Below are positions 63,784 to 64,000 of a stretch of DNA of 64,000 nucleotides, in pieces. This DNA comes from Paracoccaceae bacterium (GTDB taxonomy: Bacteria > Pseudomonadota > Alphaproteobacteria > Rhodobacterales > Rhodobacteraceae). The position numbers and the translations under genes were made by a program. How positions within the stretch are numbered: the stretch's first letter is position 1; every line of letters begins with the position of its first letter. The notes beneath the pieces are model-generated. The model was not told where the DNA came from and did not search any database. It saw only the letters and a program-made list of their open reading frames with translations. The stretch spans positions 124,001 to 188,000 of the forward strand of contig JALHOL010000009.1 of assembly GCA_022843025.1 (NCBI GenBank), given 5' to 3'.

Positions 63784-64000
63784 CGACGGGCATTCGCCGC
63801 TGCCCGTACAAGCATCTGGTCACTTCCCGGCCATATCCAGAGCCCGGTTCGGCGCGCGCGGATCGTCGTGTGGTGCCACCCCTGGGCTTGGGACGGAATT
63901 CTGGAGTTGCCGCAGGTGTGACGTTGAGGCAGGGGCCGCCTGTGTCTGACCCTGCCGCCTTGTGCCATGCTGTTGATTTTGCGGACGCCGCGGGTAAGAG
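63784..64000. other. 217 bases after the chemotaxis operon with no clear gene
   Basis: Only short open frames with no family resemblance are present. A terminator is not obvious. Confidence 0.45.

Overview
The window is GC-rich, densely packed chromosomal DNA from an alphaproteobacterium, most likely a member of the Rhodobacteraceae. The main pointers are a rhizobial/roseobacter-type glycerol ABC operon (glpD-S-T-P-Q-U-V with divergent glpR), an EpsI-fused exosortase of the XrtD type together with a VPLPA-CTERM substrate, and gene ends that repeatedly overlap as ATGA or GTGA. I see no rRNA, tRNA, insertion sequence or CRISPR array. The species assignment is inference.

Region 1 (1-10866) is a sugar-acid island. 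It encodes gluconokinase (cut by the window edge), a gluconate 5-dehydrogenase-like SDR, a 2-ketoacid reductase, an L-idonate 5-dehydrogenase-like enzyme, a GlcG/HbpS-type protein, an SMP-30 gluconolactonase, 6-phosphogluconate dehydrogenase, a LacI-family repressor and an RbsABC-like ABC importer. Four palindromes of the TRTTA-CG-TAACA type sit exactly in the three divergent intergenic regions, so the island looks like one self-contained LacI regulon. It would take idonate, ketogluconates, gluconate and gluconolactone to 6-phosphogluconate and then ribulose 5-phosphate.

Region 2 (11016-23491) is glycerol metabolism. It holds an Fe-ADH-like protein, glpK, a small membrane protein, the ABC importer glpSTPQUV, glpD and the divergent repressor glpR. 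A short detoxification pair follows (23491-25247): glutathionyl-hydroquinone reductase and a two-domain VOC dioxygenase.

Region 3 (25400-44617) is an exopolysaccharide/exosortase locus. It contains xrtD, an ExeA-like ATPase, several glycosyltransferases (GT4, GT25, GT61), an EpsG-like polymerase, two YdcF proteins, an ExoY-like initiating transferase, a PrsT-like TPR lipoprotein, a Wzz-like co-polymerase, a CpsD-like BY-kinase and one VPLPA-CTERM protein. I found no outer-membrane export porin and no flippase inside the window.

Region 4 (44618-54734) concerns methylated amines or amino alcohols. It has two choline-kinase-like phosphotransferases, a SAM methyltransferase, a dimethylglycine/sarcosine-dehydrogenase-like flavoprotein, a ProXVW-type importer whose permease is a tandem duplication, and a DeoR regulator. 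The exact substrate is unknown, and this is the most attractive candidate for an undescribed pathway.

Region 5 (54959-63783) is a chemotaxis cluster with two divergent arms: cheB-cheD-mcp leftward, and STAS-cheY-cheA-cheW-cheR-cheY-unknown rightward. The CheB receiver domain appears degenerate, and the last gene is an uncharacterised small protein.
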